Below are positions 13,081 through 25,026 of a stretch of DNA of 64,000 nucleotides, one piece after another; the stretch's first letter is position 1, and each line of letters opens with the position of its first letter. The notes under the pieces were generated by a model. It was not told the origin of the DNA. It saw nothing but the letters and a program-made list of their open reading frames with translations, and ran no database searches. The DNA lies in contig BLAL01000058.1 of NCBI GenBank assembly GCA_015698045.1, positions 64,501 to 128,500 of the forward strand. The letters run 5' to 3'. A program made the position numbers and the translations under genes. This stretch comes from Rhizophagus clarus (Eukaryota; Glomeromycota; Glomeromycetes; Glomerales; Glomeraceae).

Positions 13081-15090
13081 TCAGCTGCAAATACATATTT
13101 TCGTTACAGATACATATATTACATTACATATTTTACAATGGAATATACTTTTATAAGTAGAAATACATTTAATGAAATAGTTGAAAATTATATAACAAGT
13201 CTTTCAACTTCTAAGCAAGAAAAAGCTTTAATAAATATTGATCTTTTAAATAAAATTAAAGAAATACTATTAAACCCTAAAGATCAGAATATTAATAATA
13301 AACTTACATATGATTGAGATAAGAAAAAGTTTAAGCTTGAAGAAATAACACCAAACGACTATAGAGTAATTGTAAAAGCAAGTAAAATCCAGTTTTAATA
13401 GTTAAAAATATGTATGAGACTTTATGTCAAACTCATGCTGAATTACACAATATGGAGGATAAAAATAGATGTGAAAGTCTGTTACAGAAAAGTGGGATTC
13501 GATTAAACAAGATATTGTGAAAAAATTCATTAATAATTGTACAATATGCACTATACAAAAACTATCATTCTATCCCTTAGCAGTAAAACCCATTATTGCA
13601 AAAAAATTTTATCCTGTATTCAGATAAATATTAATTATATTATATTTTATCCTTAGTAATATTGTTTTCTTTATAATATATATTTTAATTTCTTCTTTTA
13701 AAAATATTGAGTTTTGTAATATTTTTTTTAATTATCTATCTATTATTTTCTAGATAGATCTTATTGATTTATCATTTAATGCTGATGAAGACTTTAAATA
13801 CATATGTCACATAAGAGATTACTTTACAAGATTTTCTTGGGCCAAAGCTCTTACCTCAAAAAGAATAATAGAGGTAGCTGCATATCTCTTCAATCTTTTT
13901 TATTTTTTAGATTCCTCTCCAACTATCTTACAATCTGATAATGGAAAAGAGTTCTGTGCTGAAGTAATTAAGGAATTAATTGAGATGTGACCATCATTAA
14001 AAATTATAAATGGACACCCCAACACCCTTAATCTCAAGGTCTAGTTGAATGTGCTAATAGAATCTTATAACAGAAATTGGGGAAGTGGAAAGAGGATACT
14101 GGTCAGAATGATTGGTTTTTTGGCCTTATATTTATTATTTCAGCAATAAATAATTTAATGGTATCAATCTCATAAAAAAACTCCATATGAACTTGTTTAT
14201 GAAGATAAACCACATGGTAATTGTACTCTAATTGAAGATTTATATGCAAAAAACATTCGTGATGAAGAAGATATTCCAGATACTATAAAAGTATTTGATG
14301 TTACTATTAAAAATTTGGATGATGATATGATAGATAGTATACAAGGTAAGGTTTTTATTATCAAACATGAAATTTTTATGAAAGAGGAAATTTTTATCAA
14401 AATCGTTTATAAGGAGTAGAAAAATTATGTAATAATAATTATCTCTATAATTGTTTTCAATAAACTGGTTATTTAACTTAATAATTCACATCCACTATAT
14501 TTATAATGTTTAATTTTCAGTTCAGGTAAAAGATAAAGATGGTATATTAACTGACTTGACTCCAATTCAACAATCAGTTATTTTTTTAGATGTTAATGAG
14601 CCATTAGCAAATGATAACAGAAAAAACCAATCAATACTCAATCCTACTTCAGAAAAAAACTCAAGAATTGGATGTCACTACTGAAAATTTAAAAAGGAAT
14701 AATAATGTTCCTATCGATCCAGTTCTTATAGATATTACAAATCAAAATATTACAAATACTGATACTCTCTATAAAATATTATGAAAAACAGTACGTAAAG
14801 ATCTTCAAATCTATACAGATAAGATGGCTAACCAAATAAATAAAGGAAGAAAGCAGGTAAAAGAATACCAAATTGGTGATCTAGTAAGGGTTTCTGTTCT
14901 AAATTTAATAGATTTAGTGTTGATCACCCTTTTTTACCATGCAAAATTATGGAAAAAACTGATAACAATAAATATAGATTAGGATCAAAATATAGAATAA
15001 TTGAAATATGTTATTCTTGTGGTGGATTGGAACCTCTTGGTACAGCAGCTTTTTCTGAATTAAATAAAATTCCTTTAGATAATATATCAA
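13081..15090 (+). mobile_element. Broken integrase-bearing element (fossil)
   Basis: Protein-level remains of an rve-type DDE integrase run along the plus strand in order. First is an N-terminal helical segment, then a zinc-binding-like segment, then the catalytic core with the recognisable LQSDNGKEFCAE block, and last a C-terminal tail. The integrase resembles the type domesticated in animals as KRBA2. It could come from a Ginger-like DNA transposon or from LTR-element kin. No LTRs, capsid, protease or reverse transcriptase were seen. The copy is broken in roughly ten places and probably contained short introns. The good residual similarity suggests moderate rather than ancient age. Confidence 0.6.
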
Positions 15091-15262
15091 CCCTATAAAA
15101 AATATGGATACGGTTATTATACAGTATTACCGTATTTTGCGAACAGTATCATTACAGTATGAATACAGTATGATTAAAGTATTATAGCAGTATTTTCACA
15201 TACGATATATATTCGGTATTTTGCACGCCGTATCATATATACGGTATTTTTAAATATGAAGA
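15091..15262 (+). mobile_element. Solo end of a CCCTATAA-type DNA transposon
   Basis: The sequence CCCTATAAAAAATATGGA at 15,091 matches the left terminus of the 14.6-kb element at 49,104. It is followed by the same kind of subterminal words (atacgg, ccgtat, acagtat). No partner end (TTATAGGG) was recognised downstream. This is probably a truncated copy or a MITE whose right end has diverged. It begins directly after the integrase remains. Confidence 0.5.
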
Positions 15263-16330
15263 TTTGTATAAGCTTTTTTATAAGTATAAAATTATTTTCT
15301 TTTAAAGATTAATTCCTTGTGTTGATTGATATTACCACATACATTACAGATTTCTCGTCTACAGGAGTCCATTCTAATTAATTATCCTTGTAAGAATATA
15401 TGTAGTTCCATGTATACTTAATTTTTTAAATAAGTAATATCATATAATTTAAAATATTATCTGTTATTAATAATTAATATACTGTATTGTTTTTAAAACT
15501 TTTTTGTTTGGCAGTCTTCTATTTCTAGGATCCATCAAATATTTATATATACTTATAATATTTTTATGAAAAAAAAAATGATTTGTTATTTTCATTCTAT
15601 AAGAAATGAGTTATTTCAGTTATCCTCTAAATATTAACCATTGTTATAATAACTTGTTGATTTTGTCTGCATATTTTTAAAGAATCATATCATGGTTATA
15701 TTTGTTTTTTGAATAATTTTTGCGTATAAGTGTGTAATATTAACTGATTTAATACGTTATTGATATTCGTATAATGATGATTTACAATTATATTTGATAA
15801 CAGCATATGGTTATTGCATTAAAAATAAAACATTTACGAGTCTAGTAAATCAAAATAATATACGCTTGCATGATATGATAAATTAAGTAATAAATGCATT
15901 AATAATTATGTACTTTATGAGAAGTGGAAATTTGGATGGAAAAAAAAGTGATTAAATACGTGAATGAAAAGACGACATCAGATTATCTTTTTAAGCCTTA
16001 AACCTAATAAGACTAGTAAGCCAAGCCCAATAAAATCAATAAGCCTATTTAATTATCAAAGCCACTATGAAATTCTTATGATGTCAAAAATGTAACGATA
16101 AAATCTTGCTTCTAACAATACATTATACACATAATGTTTGATAAAAATGAAACACAAAACAAAGGAAATTCAGATGATTTACAATAAAACTATTGTAAAG
16201 ACTTAAATGCGCATAATTAAATTATTGATTATAATTGACTGAATAATGCTAACGTTACGTTTTTTTAATCAATCATCGGCAAAAGATATTTTAATCACCG
16301 ATGATTTAAGTTTCTTGTATCACAGAACGT
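15263..16330. other. Gene-free AT-rich stretch
   Basis: No coding region, RNA gene or clear repeat was found. Confidence 0.45.
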
Positions 16331-16339
16331 TCCCCGTTA

Positions 16340-16760
16340 AATGAACTTGTACCTTCCGAATTTAAATTTTTTAAAAAAGAAATTGTTGTTTCGTACTATG
16401 AGATTATTATCGATGTAGTAAAAAAGTGCGAAGAATGTAACCAAGTAATACTGGACCTGAATAATGTTCATAATGTTCATAATGTGACACATTAAAAAAA
16501 TTTCAAAAATTGGACGTGAGGTTGATACTTTTATTCAAGACGCTCAGTTATCAACAAATAAATTCTATAAAATCCTAGAATGGATACCATACGAGAGATT
16601 TTTTGATACTAAATACATGTATATTGTAAAAGACGAAATCGGAAAAGTGTATGGAGCAAAATGGACTGATAGTTATATGCAGAGCTGGAATAATGACAAT
16701 CAAAATTGGAATAGACGTCATCATTAAATAGTAGTCCCAAGAGATAAAGTGCATAATGCC
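16340..16760 (+). pseudogene. N-terminal fragment of a TKL kinase gene
   Basis: The plus strand reads KKCEECNQVILDLNNVHN, a remnant of the N-terminal Cys pair, followed after a break by VDTFIQDAQLSTNKFYKILE, WIPYERFFDTKY and IGKVYGAKWTDSYMQSWNND. This is the N-terminal and glycine-loop part of the same kinase family as the intact gene at 33.9-35.5 kb, which has KFIREAQLKAKNHLEVIEWI at the equivalent place. The first glycines of the loop are lost and the frame ends near 16,727, before the ATP lysine. No downstream kinase subdomains follow. It is a truncated copy of a host gene. Confidence 0.75.
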
Positions 16761-18760
16761 ATAATTAGTCCAATCTTACGAGTAATACGACACCATGCAT
16801 AGCTACAACAATGCATCTTAGCGTAATAATAGTGTTATACCTACCTCTAGTACCCCAGTACTTCATATCATACTGTATCACGTAATTTTTTTTTTTGTAT
16901 AGTAATAAATGTGTAATTTGTAAAAGCATAGTCAACTGGCAGTAAGCGTTAAGCGATTCTATTAATTATATTGGCGTTGTACAACATGTGCCATACATAT
17001 CTGTAAAACAAATATTATGTTTTTGTTATAAAGGAAGTATCCATATACCATAACTCAACAATGTAAAAATTGCAAAACATAGGACCCTAGTCAGTTTTCC
17101 TTAACTGTTAACGTCAATTGTTATAAGTCATACGCATCAATTGATTCAATAAAATAAACACAGTTTGTAATAACTTAACAGCTATTTTAAATGCCTCGTT
17201 ATATCCCCTGACTTCTCTAAATAATGTGAAAAATATCACCTTTTAACATTGAGTAAACCTAGTAGACCTTTCCATAAAAATTATTGCAAGTTACATAATA
17301 TAATAATAAATAAATAAATAAAGATCTGTCAATGGGTATCTTGCGCACAATGTTCCCAGCTAATAAAAATCTACGATTTAATTCAGATTATTATGCAGCC
17401 AAATAAGGCTATGCCGATTTTGACATACTGATATTTTTTAAATAAATTATTGCACATATTAAATGATAGTTATTGTGTAGGGGGTTGAATAACACCGAAC
17501 TGTGAAGCTTTCAATATTTGAAGATTTCACCTTTTAAATATCATTAAACATTGACACTTATCAGCAGCGGCAGGTGTTTGTACGATGATGTGAATGTTTT
17601 CTCTACAAGTTTTGATCAGTTGGAAATTAACTCTTAAACGTGCCAGGCTTTTGTGCAATATTATCTATTTTCTTTAATATCCTCTAAGTCTAGCTTCATC
17701 AGTGATATTAACTTTCCAAAGATCTTGGTTATTATAATTAACTTTAATTTCATCGTCATCACTAATTCTTATTTCACGGTAAACAAGAAATTTGAGGACC
17801 CCACTTCCAAGTCGTCGTCTTTAATCAATTTTATTTTTATCACAAACGTCAACCAAAAAGACATAATTAAAAGAAGTCTTTCTTAGGAATATACAATTTA
17901 ATAACACTTTCATTTGAGATAATTCCTAAAGTAAAATAATACTTTTAAAAAGAAGTTTTGAAAAACACATTGCTACTAATAATAAAATAGCTTTTGATCA
18001 ATTTGTCAAAAAAGGTAAAAAAGTAATTCACTCATCAGTACATTATGGCTTGACATGTGTGGCGAAGTACATACTTCGGTTGAATTTTTTTTTCGGCGGT
18101 GTTATTTGACGATTGTAGTACGAGTGTTAATTGGTTGGATCGCGCGATCGTAGTCTAAGTTGGTGCGTTCTATTACATAAGCTAAGTAAGTTAAAAAAAA
18201 AAAAAATTCTAATAACTCGGAACGAATCACAACTTTTGAAATCCATCAATAATTAATACTTAGGTTGTTTATTTGGATCGCACTTTTCGTTTGATGTTTG
18301 TTCTCGCGCAGTCATCCGAAAGTTGCACCAACTGTACAAAAAATCGGTGTTGCCTAGGTGATAGTATTCAATCCTCCAAAAACATTATCTCTTTCAAACT
18401 CTTTGAATTATATGTCTACTGATTCCGGGGGAGGAGTCGGAATATTAAACGCTTTGTATGATGTCTGCTCTCTTGATATTTTTCTTCATTCTGTGACTCG
18501 TTTTACGACATAACATGTAATGATCAGGAACAAAAATGCCAAGTCCATACTACGGTTTTCGACTAGTTTTTGACTTCATGGATATAAAATCTCTTCATCT
18601 TTCTCTTCTTCCAAAAAGGCTACAACCTTTAATAAGACGTGTTTACATGTCCACCATGTGAAACCCATGAAATTAACAACAACAACAATACCATAAGTTG
18701 ACCAAGTTTTGAAATTGAACAGGCCCTTCATCAATTTTGCAGTGAAAGCAGCATATAATT
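16761..18760. other. No supported gene
   Basis: There is an unrecognised 77-residue open frame at 17,653-17,886 (+) with no domain. Around 18,050-18,360 the sequence is less AT-rich and contains a perfect palindrome, gatcgcgcgatc (about 18,140). It could be an old promoter or CpG-containing repeat, but nothing decisive is seen. Confidence 0.4.
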
Positions 18761-18843
18761 TTCATGTCAGAAACGAATCAATAATCCTTCAAAGATTGTA
18801 GATAAATTCGTAGCTAAACAACAAATTCACGAATTTAATGTGG

Positions 18844-18945
18844 TAACTTCATCTTTCGAATAACTCAAGTTCCAAAAACAGAAAATTATATGATGGCTTT
18901 AGACTACGCGGAAAATGGCCAATTGGAACGTATAAACTAAGAATA
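18844..18945 (+). pseudogene. Kinase-domain fragment (hinge region)
   Basis: The plus strand encodes FRITQVPKTENYMMALDYAE followed by NGQLERIN and a stop. This corresponds to beta-strands 4-5 and the hinge of Glomeromycotan TKL kinases, whose usual form is 'YGITQDPxTxNYMMVLDYAENGSLR'. The intact kinase on the minus strand has YGITQDPETLNYMIVMEHME at the same place. The flanking sequence (18,770-18,843 and 18,946-19,075) may hold further degraded pieces, but the catalytic loop is not visible. Confidence 0.7.
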
Positions 18946-19075
18946 GTGCGCCAGATGTTGCTTTTGTGCCAAAATACATTCAACCAGCTAACCAATGGAC
19001 ATTCCAGGGTGCCCCCTTTATATAGGACCATAGCAATCTTGAGTGGAAAATATTAGTGGTGAAAGATGTTTTGCC

Positions 19076-20130
19076 AGGTTTTGAGTAGACTTCTTATATA
19101 TATTAATAATATTCTTAATGTGGTACGTCACTATTCGTATGAGTCCATAGAGAAATTTTTATTGGTAAACAAGTGGATATCTGAACAATTTAAATGATCA
19201 GCGACTTCTCGATATCACTACTAATTCATTGTAAAGCATCGGTTGCCCGGTAGAATGAAACAATAAATAAATAGAATAAAATCAATAAATAAGCAATAAA
19301 ATAAATATACTAAAAATAAATAAAATAAAATAAACAAAACAATAGGATGATGACGAAATATAAATAAAATAAAATAAAACCAAAAATAAAAAAAAAATAA
19401 AATAAATATTAATAAATGAAACAAAATAAATAATGCGAAAATTCCGTTACTATATCATATATGAGTTACATCAATTAATCAACAGATAAATATCAAACAT
19501 ATGATCATAAATAAAATATACTCACGAAATATGAGTCATATGAGTCATATTACCTGTGAAAATATGAGTAAAAAATTTTCATAATCAATGACAAATAAAA
19601 TGTGTGTTACGTTTTTGAACATGTTCAATTTGTGTTGATAATTTCGGTAAAAATTTGCTAATTCTGGCCAAATTTTGTTATTTGTGTTTCAATTTGTGTT
19701 GAATTTGTGTTGAATTTGTGTATAATTACTAAGGCAGATTTTTTATTTCTATTACACAATTACATAAAAATTATATATTACCCTTGATAAATTAATCAAT
19801 CTCCCAAATTTCCTATTGTCTTTAATTGTAAATCATCATATCTAACTTGTATCTATCATGATATGCCGCAGCATTAAGATTATCGAATTTCTCAGTTATT
19901 TCAAAAAAAGATTATCATCATGCATCAGTTAAAAATTCACAGATCATGAGCCAATATGCAATTATCTTAATTTAGAAAATAAATGACTCATATACTGTAA
20001 AGTAAATGAGAGTATAATAATTTATTATTTGACTGATTTTTACTAACAAGAACATAAATGACTCATATACAAGTAAAATATTTGTAGTAATGAATTATTG
20101 TAAATTAAATGTAATTATCTGATTTCAAAA
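19076..20130. other. No supported gene; A-rich repeat at 19,258-19,435
   Basis: About 19,258-19,435 is a degenerate (AATAA/AAATA)n low-complexity tract, which produces a spurious Phe/Leu-rich frame on the minus strand. Around 19,620-19,720 a short word (tttgtgttgaatttgtgttg) repeats several times. Nothing else is supported. Confidence 0.5.
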
Positions 20131-20133
20131 TTC

Positions 20134-20143
20134 TATAAATATA
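20134..20143 (+). promoter_or_regulatory. Candidate TATA box
   Basis: The sequence tataaatata lies 70-80 bp upstream of the ATG at 20,214. It is followed by a strongly pyrimidine-rich leader ending in tcaaaATG, the arrangement seen before other genes in this window. Confidence 0.35.
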
Positions 20144-20213
20144 GTTATTTTTCTTTTATTTTTTTCTTTTAAATTTCTTACAAATATTTCTGAATTTTTC
20201 TCAACTTTTCAAA

Positions 20214-20582
20214 ATGTCTTTTAATCTTTGCCCTAACTTTGTACACTCACCTTTGACCAATGTTCCTCTTAATAAGTGCTTTTCTAATTCCCCTATGAAT
20301 AGTAATTCTCATCTTTTTTTTTCTCTTTTCTTAACTTTTTTCATTACTTTTATTTCTCTTTTCATATTCTTTTATTTCTTTTCTCATGTAATTGTAATTT
20401 TATTTTTATTTTTATTAAAATTTACTCCTATTCTTTTACTTAAAATTCTTCCTATTTTTTTACTTACTACTTTTGATTTAATTATACATATATATAATAG
20501 GCTATTTTACTTCTTCATATATATAAATTTAATATTCATGGTTTATACTCTAAATCCTTATCCTTTTTTTATACCCCAATAG
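20214..20582 (+). CDS. Possible hydrophobic 122-residue protein
   Basis: An uninterrupted ATG-to-stop frame encodes a polar N-terminus (MSFNLCPNFVHSPLTNVPLN) followed by long Phe/Leu/Ile-rich stretches that would be membrane segments. The promoter-like layout upstream favours transcription. Against it, the body of the frame sits in a T/C-rich tract where Phe and Leu codons arise without selection, and the stop lies inside the first unit of the following repeat. No family was recognised. It may be the 5' part of a transposon-derived transcript rather than a real protein. Confidence 0.25.
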   Translation: MSFNLCPNFVHSPLTNVPLNKCFSNSPMNSNSHLFFSLFLTFFITFISLFIFFYFFSHVIVILFLFLLKFTPILLLKILPIFLLTTFDLIIHIYNRLFYFFIYINLIFMVYTLNPYPFFIPQ

Positions 20583-21335
20583 TTCAGTCATTAATCTTCA
20601 AATGACAGTTCATCCCATGCGGTTTTAACCAATTTGGCTCTGAACTACTTTTTTTTATTGTTTCCTTATTATTCCTTTGTACCATTCTTACCTTAATAAC
20701 TTTATCTGGTACATCTCTTTATTAAATACTTTTACTCTTCTTAATATTGCTCTTCCCCCCTTTCTTTTAATAACAAATTTTTTTCTACTCTTTTTTTCAC
20801 ATTTATAAATTTTTAATTTTTTTGTATTAATTTTTTATATATCCTTATCTGAATTTATCAAATCCTTACCCTTGTTAATATCCCAATAGTTTAATCATTA
20901 ATCTTTAAATGATAGTTCATCCATGCGGTTTTAACCAATTTGGCTCTGAACTACTTTTTTTTATTGTTTCCTTATTACTCCTTTGTACCATTCTTACCTT
21001 AATAACTTTATCTGGTACATTTCTTGATTAATTACTTTTATTCTTCTTAATATTACTCTTTTTCCCTTTCATCTAATAACAAATTTTTTCTACTCTTTTT
21101 TTTTTCACATTTATAAACTAATTTTTTTTTTGTATTAATTTTTTTACATACCTTATCTAAATTATCAAATCCTTACCCTTGTTAATATCCCAATAGTTTA
21201 GTTGTTAATCTTTAAACAATAGTTCATCCTATGCGGTTTTAACCAATCTGGCTCTGAACTACTATTTTATAATTTCCTTATCATTCCTTTGTACCATTCT
21301 TACCTTAATAACTTTATTTGGTACATCTATTTTTT
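20567..21335 (+). repeat. Three near-tandem ~300-bp repeat units with conserved hairpin
   Basis: Units begin near 20,567, 20,868 and 21,170. Each contains a block ending atgcggttttaacca and ggctctgaact, then ccttat.attcctttgtacca and cttaccttaataacttta. Upstream of the block each has a 6-bp stem: gtcatt/aatgac in unit 1, atcatt/aatgat in unit 2 and gttgtt/aacaat in unit 3. The stems keep pairing although the bases differ, with one G-T wobble in unit 3. The third unit is shorter. No known family was recognised. Confidence 0.7.
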
Positions 21336-23399
21336 TATATTTACTTTTTATATCAATTTGTTAATATATGGGTGGATTTATTTATTTGATTTAATGATCA
21401 GCATATGGTGGGTTTTAATAATTAACAAATATGAGTGGATTTCAAAATAATTTTAATGGTAATATATTTACCAATAATCAAAGGTATATATCAACTAATT
21501 TTTAGCTATTTTTTATTAATTAAAACTATTTTCTAATTTCTAATTGCTACTTTTTTTATTTAGACAATTATTAAAAAAATTAATACATTTTCTCCAACCA
21601 TAATTCATCAGTTTTGGATTAGTTTTGGAATAAGTTTTGGAATACATTTTCTCCAACCATACTAATTCATCAGTTTTGGAAATCACAAATTATTTCAAGA
21701 AATTTTCAGCCCTATAAAATCAATTGTTTTTACCATATAACTGTAGAAAACATGAAACCAAAGACAAATCCTAATCAAAAGTTGAATATTAAGGAATAAT
21801 ATTCAAAAACATTGTTCAAAATCCAAGTGAAAGGCTAAAAAGAGCCACATAATAATTCAAGAATGAAATTACTCAAGAATCAGAATCGCCATACTGCAGT
21901 GGAGAGCAAGTGAGAATCATTTGTTAATATTTTAAAAAAATTTATATTACACATTATTCTGATTAATTTCAGAAAATCAAATTAAGTGTTTGTCAAAAAT
22001 TAACAAAATGGTTTTGATTTGAACCATGTTTAGTTATCAAGTTCCAAATGCAATTCTTGTAGATGAAGGAGAAGCATTATGCGAAAAGAAATAGGGCAGA
22101 TATTACTAAACGAAAAACAAATGACCATTAAATGGAATTAATAGGCAGAAAAATAGGCAGAAAGAAAAAGTAATCATAAATTTAAAATAGATTAAAGTTT
22201 TTATTAGATTAGCATTAGGTTAAAAAAATTTATGGAAAAATTATTTTCCTTAAAAAATATTTAGAAATTTAAAAAAAAATACTACTCATAACAATAGAAA
22301 ATGCTATTCTTAGAGAATAAGAAATTTAGAAATAATTATTTAAAAAAAAAAAAATACAGAAATTTAAAATAATTTAAAAAATAAGAATTTAGAAACTGTG
22401 ATACTTATTTGTATTATCGAATCATTAATTTAGCGTAAAAATCTCTTATAATTTAATTGTGATTGTTTAACGCAAAAGAAATGCTCATTATTAAATGGAT
22501 ACAATAAAACTTCTATGCAGTAACTTTCGTAAGCTGCTAAAACACATTATTCAAAAATTACAAAAACTATTACGCGGATGGATGCACCATGTGAAATATT
22601 GTTAACCCTCTTTCTTTTTTATTCTATTGCATCCTCACTATTATTAAACTTTCTATTACCTATGCTCCATTTTCAGTATATATATTATCTAATTGTTCAA
22701 CGCGGCAACATTTACTAATATGTTGCTACTATTGTTATCCATCATCATTCCGGTCCAGAATAGTATTTATAAAATTGGTGATCGGCAAGTGTGATTTTGA
22801 AATGCAAATTAGAGGTTCAAATTTGACCGATATTAAAAGTGTAATTTATGATTATACTTATATTAAATGAATTAAATATCATTCGATCCTGTGAGAAATA
22901 TCTAATACCTTATTTTATTAATAATTTACCACAACACAACCGTGACTAAACCACGACTCACCCACAACTCACCCATGACTCACCTGTGACACTTAATTTT
23001 TATGTCATTTTATTTCTTTTAACTGTGGCAATTAATGCCAAATGTAAATTTTTTTGTTAAAACGTTAGTAAATGTTATTAACATTTCATTTTCTTTTTTT
23101 TAAATTCAGATATATGGAAAAATTAAATTAAAAAAAAAATACTGCCATTAATTTGTTAAAATGAAATTATTCTCGTTACTGTTTTTTCATTCCAAATACA
23201 TATTAAACTAAACAAATAATTAAAATAAATACTTTAATAACATAGAGTAAGTAATTTAGATATTGTGTTTTATTTACATTGATAAAAATAATTTACTGCA
23301 CGAAAATTTTTTTTAAAAAAAATATGTATGTATTTATACGTATGATGATCAAGAATAAATTGGAATCCATATTTAGGCGAAATCTTTTTTCGTAAGTTT
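21336..23399. other. No supported gene
   Basis: The region is AT-rich sequence. A short direct duplication of about 50 bp including ttttggaatacattttctcc / cagttttgga occurs near 21,585-21,690. I see no coding region or RNA gene. A run of CACAACTCAC-like words sits at about 22,935-22,990. Confidence 0.45.
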
Positions 23400-23458
23400 T
23401 ATAGTATATTGTATAGGTATAGTACAGTACAGGATAGTATAGTACAGTACAGGATAGA
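23400..23458. repeat. Short tandem repeat (tagtacagtacaggata)
   Basis: Two imperfect copies of a unit containing tagtacagtacaggata lie side by side. The tract gives an apparent Tyr-rich frame on the minus strand that is not a gene. Confidence 0.6.
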
Positions 23459-23617
23459 AGAAGACCTAAGATAAAATTGCAATTCAAGATTTCCTGTGGC
23501 ACTTTATATCATGTTAAATTCAACTATCAAATTAATGACTTCCGTGGTGAGAGTGACAAGGTAACCTCCGCCGATCAAATTTTTTAAAAAATAAGGTAAA
23601 ATTAGATAAATACTGTA

Positions 23618-23830
23618 TGGGGACCGTTAAAGCGGGTAGAATCACGTGATCATAGTAAAAATAATTGTCACACGGTGTCGCTTCCTCCATTCTTCATTTT
23701 TACTAAGTATTCCGAGGACTTAAAATTTTTTCGGTTAGTAAAAACATATTTATCACATACATTATTTGTCACATTCGTAATTTCTTAATGCCGTAATTCC
23801 GGCCAATTCTACCCCGCTTTAACGACCCCC
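23618..23830. mobile_element. MITE, Tc1/mariner-like (about 213 bp)
   Basis: The left end ggggaccgttaaagcggg and the right end cccgctttaacgacccc are near-perfect inverted repeats of about 24 bp that continue into tagaat / attcta. A TA dinucleotide flanks each side (23,616-23,617 and 23,831-23,832), as expected of a Tc1/mariner/pogo target-site duplication. There is no coding capacity, so it is a non-autonomous element. Confidence 0.65.
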
Positions 23831-23839
23831 TAAATATGG

Positions 23840-24104
23840 CAATAATATATGGCTGATTATTTGATCATCTAATTTTGGCCAACATAATTTACACAGACGA
23901 TTATCATAATCAAATATCATTAAATAATTTATTGTTTAAACAGCAGTATTACATCATTTATTGTTAAGTTATTTTTACTAGAATAGTTTTATTACTATTT
24001 ACATTAAAATCTATACTAAATCCATACAAGATATCAAATTTTTCTACAATAAAGTTTTACAAGAAACTTTTTAATCAAATTCTTGAAGCCTATAAAAAAA
24101 AAAC

Positions 24105-24138
<34 letters not shown>

Positions 24139-24180
24139 TATATTAAATAAAGTTTCTATTAAAAAAAGTTAAATAGTTAA
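23840..24180. other. Low-complexity A/T stretch
   Basis: No gene is seen. It contains a poly-A tract and an (AT)n run at about 24,093-24,143. Confidence 0.5.
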
Positions 24181-24200
24181 GTTTCAAAAAAAAAACTTAC

Positions 24201-24960
24201 CATTTTCAATTCAACCTACAAAGAGAACAAGTAAAAAAATGTGAAACCCGTTTTTAACAAAAAAAAAGATAACTCACTCGCCAAAAGTCCGAATCTACAA
24301 AAGTAAAAATAACGAAATGTTAATAAACATTTCGTTAAAGAAATAATCATTAATACTCCAACTTATCAAGTATCAATCATCCATTTAATTTAGAATTAAC
24401 TTCTTGTAACTGGTAATTATTATCAAAAACTATATGTAAAGTCCAAATTGCTGATTGTAAATTACGCCAAGGGATTCGAGATCCACATTGGAGGAAATCC
24501 AAAGAATGAAAAATAATAAAACGTTAATAACTGCATGTTTCATTAAAGAAAATAAAAAACTAAACTGATACAGCCTCCAAAGGTCCAAGAATCAAGCTGC
24601 CTACAAAATAAAAAAATGGCTGATAGTAAAATTCGTTAAAAAAAAAAAAAAAAAAATTTAGCTTGCTTTGTTCGCTGAACATATTCATTCAATCAGGAAA
24701 ACAAATGTCACAATAAAAACGCTCAAAGTTCTTTTTTTCTTTAGTACTGATAATGCTTCTTTTAGGTTCTTTGCAGTTCTTTGTTTAGATTTAAACATCA
24801 CAGACCATCTAAAAAAAAATAAGATCAAAAAATTAATAATGTTCGATAGAATAAATAAATCCAAGATATATATTTTCAGATTCCTTCAAGATTCTACATG
24901 TTAAATAACCAAGTACAACTGCCTAAAGAACCAAGAACAACTACTTAACCATTGGAAACA
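24201..24960 (-). other. Candidate run of very small exons
   Basis: Read on the minus strand, several short segments are bounded by strong splice-like signals. They are 24,914-24,926 (ctttag before, gttatt after), about 24,573-24,601 (tttgtag before, gtatca after), 24,278-24,294 (tttgtag before, gtgagt after) and 24,201-24,215 (tttgtag before, gtaagt after). Three share the same acceptor tttgtag. The segments are too short to identify a protein. This could be an intron-rich small gene or a repeat that mimics splice sites. Confidence 0.2.
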
Positions 24961-25026
24961 ATCCGTTAGAATAAAAAAAAAAACAAATGAAAACTAAAAT
25001 GTCACATCCAGGAGGACAAAAAGTAG

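Noticed and set aside
20567-21335. tRNA or tRNA-derived gene in the three repeats
   Set aside because: A ggttttaaccaat word loosely resembles an A-box region on the minus strand, but no cloverleaf or B box could be drawn.
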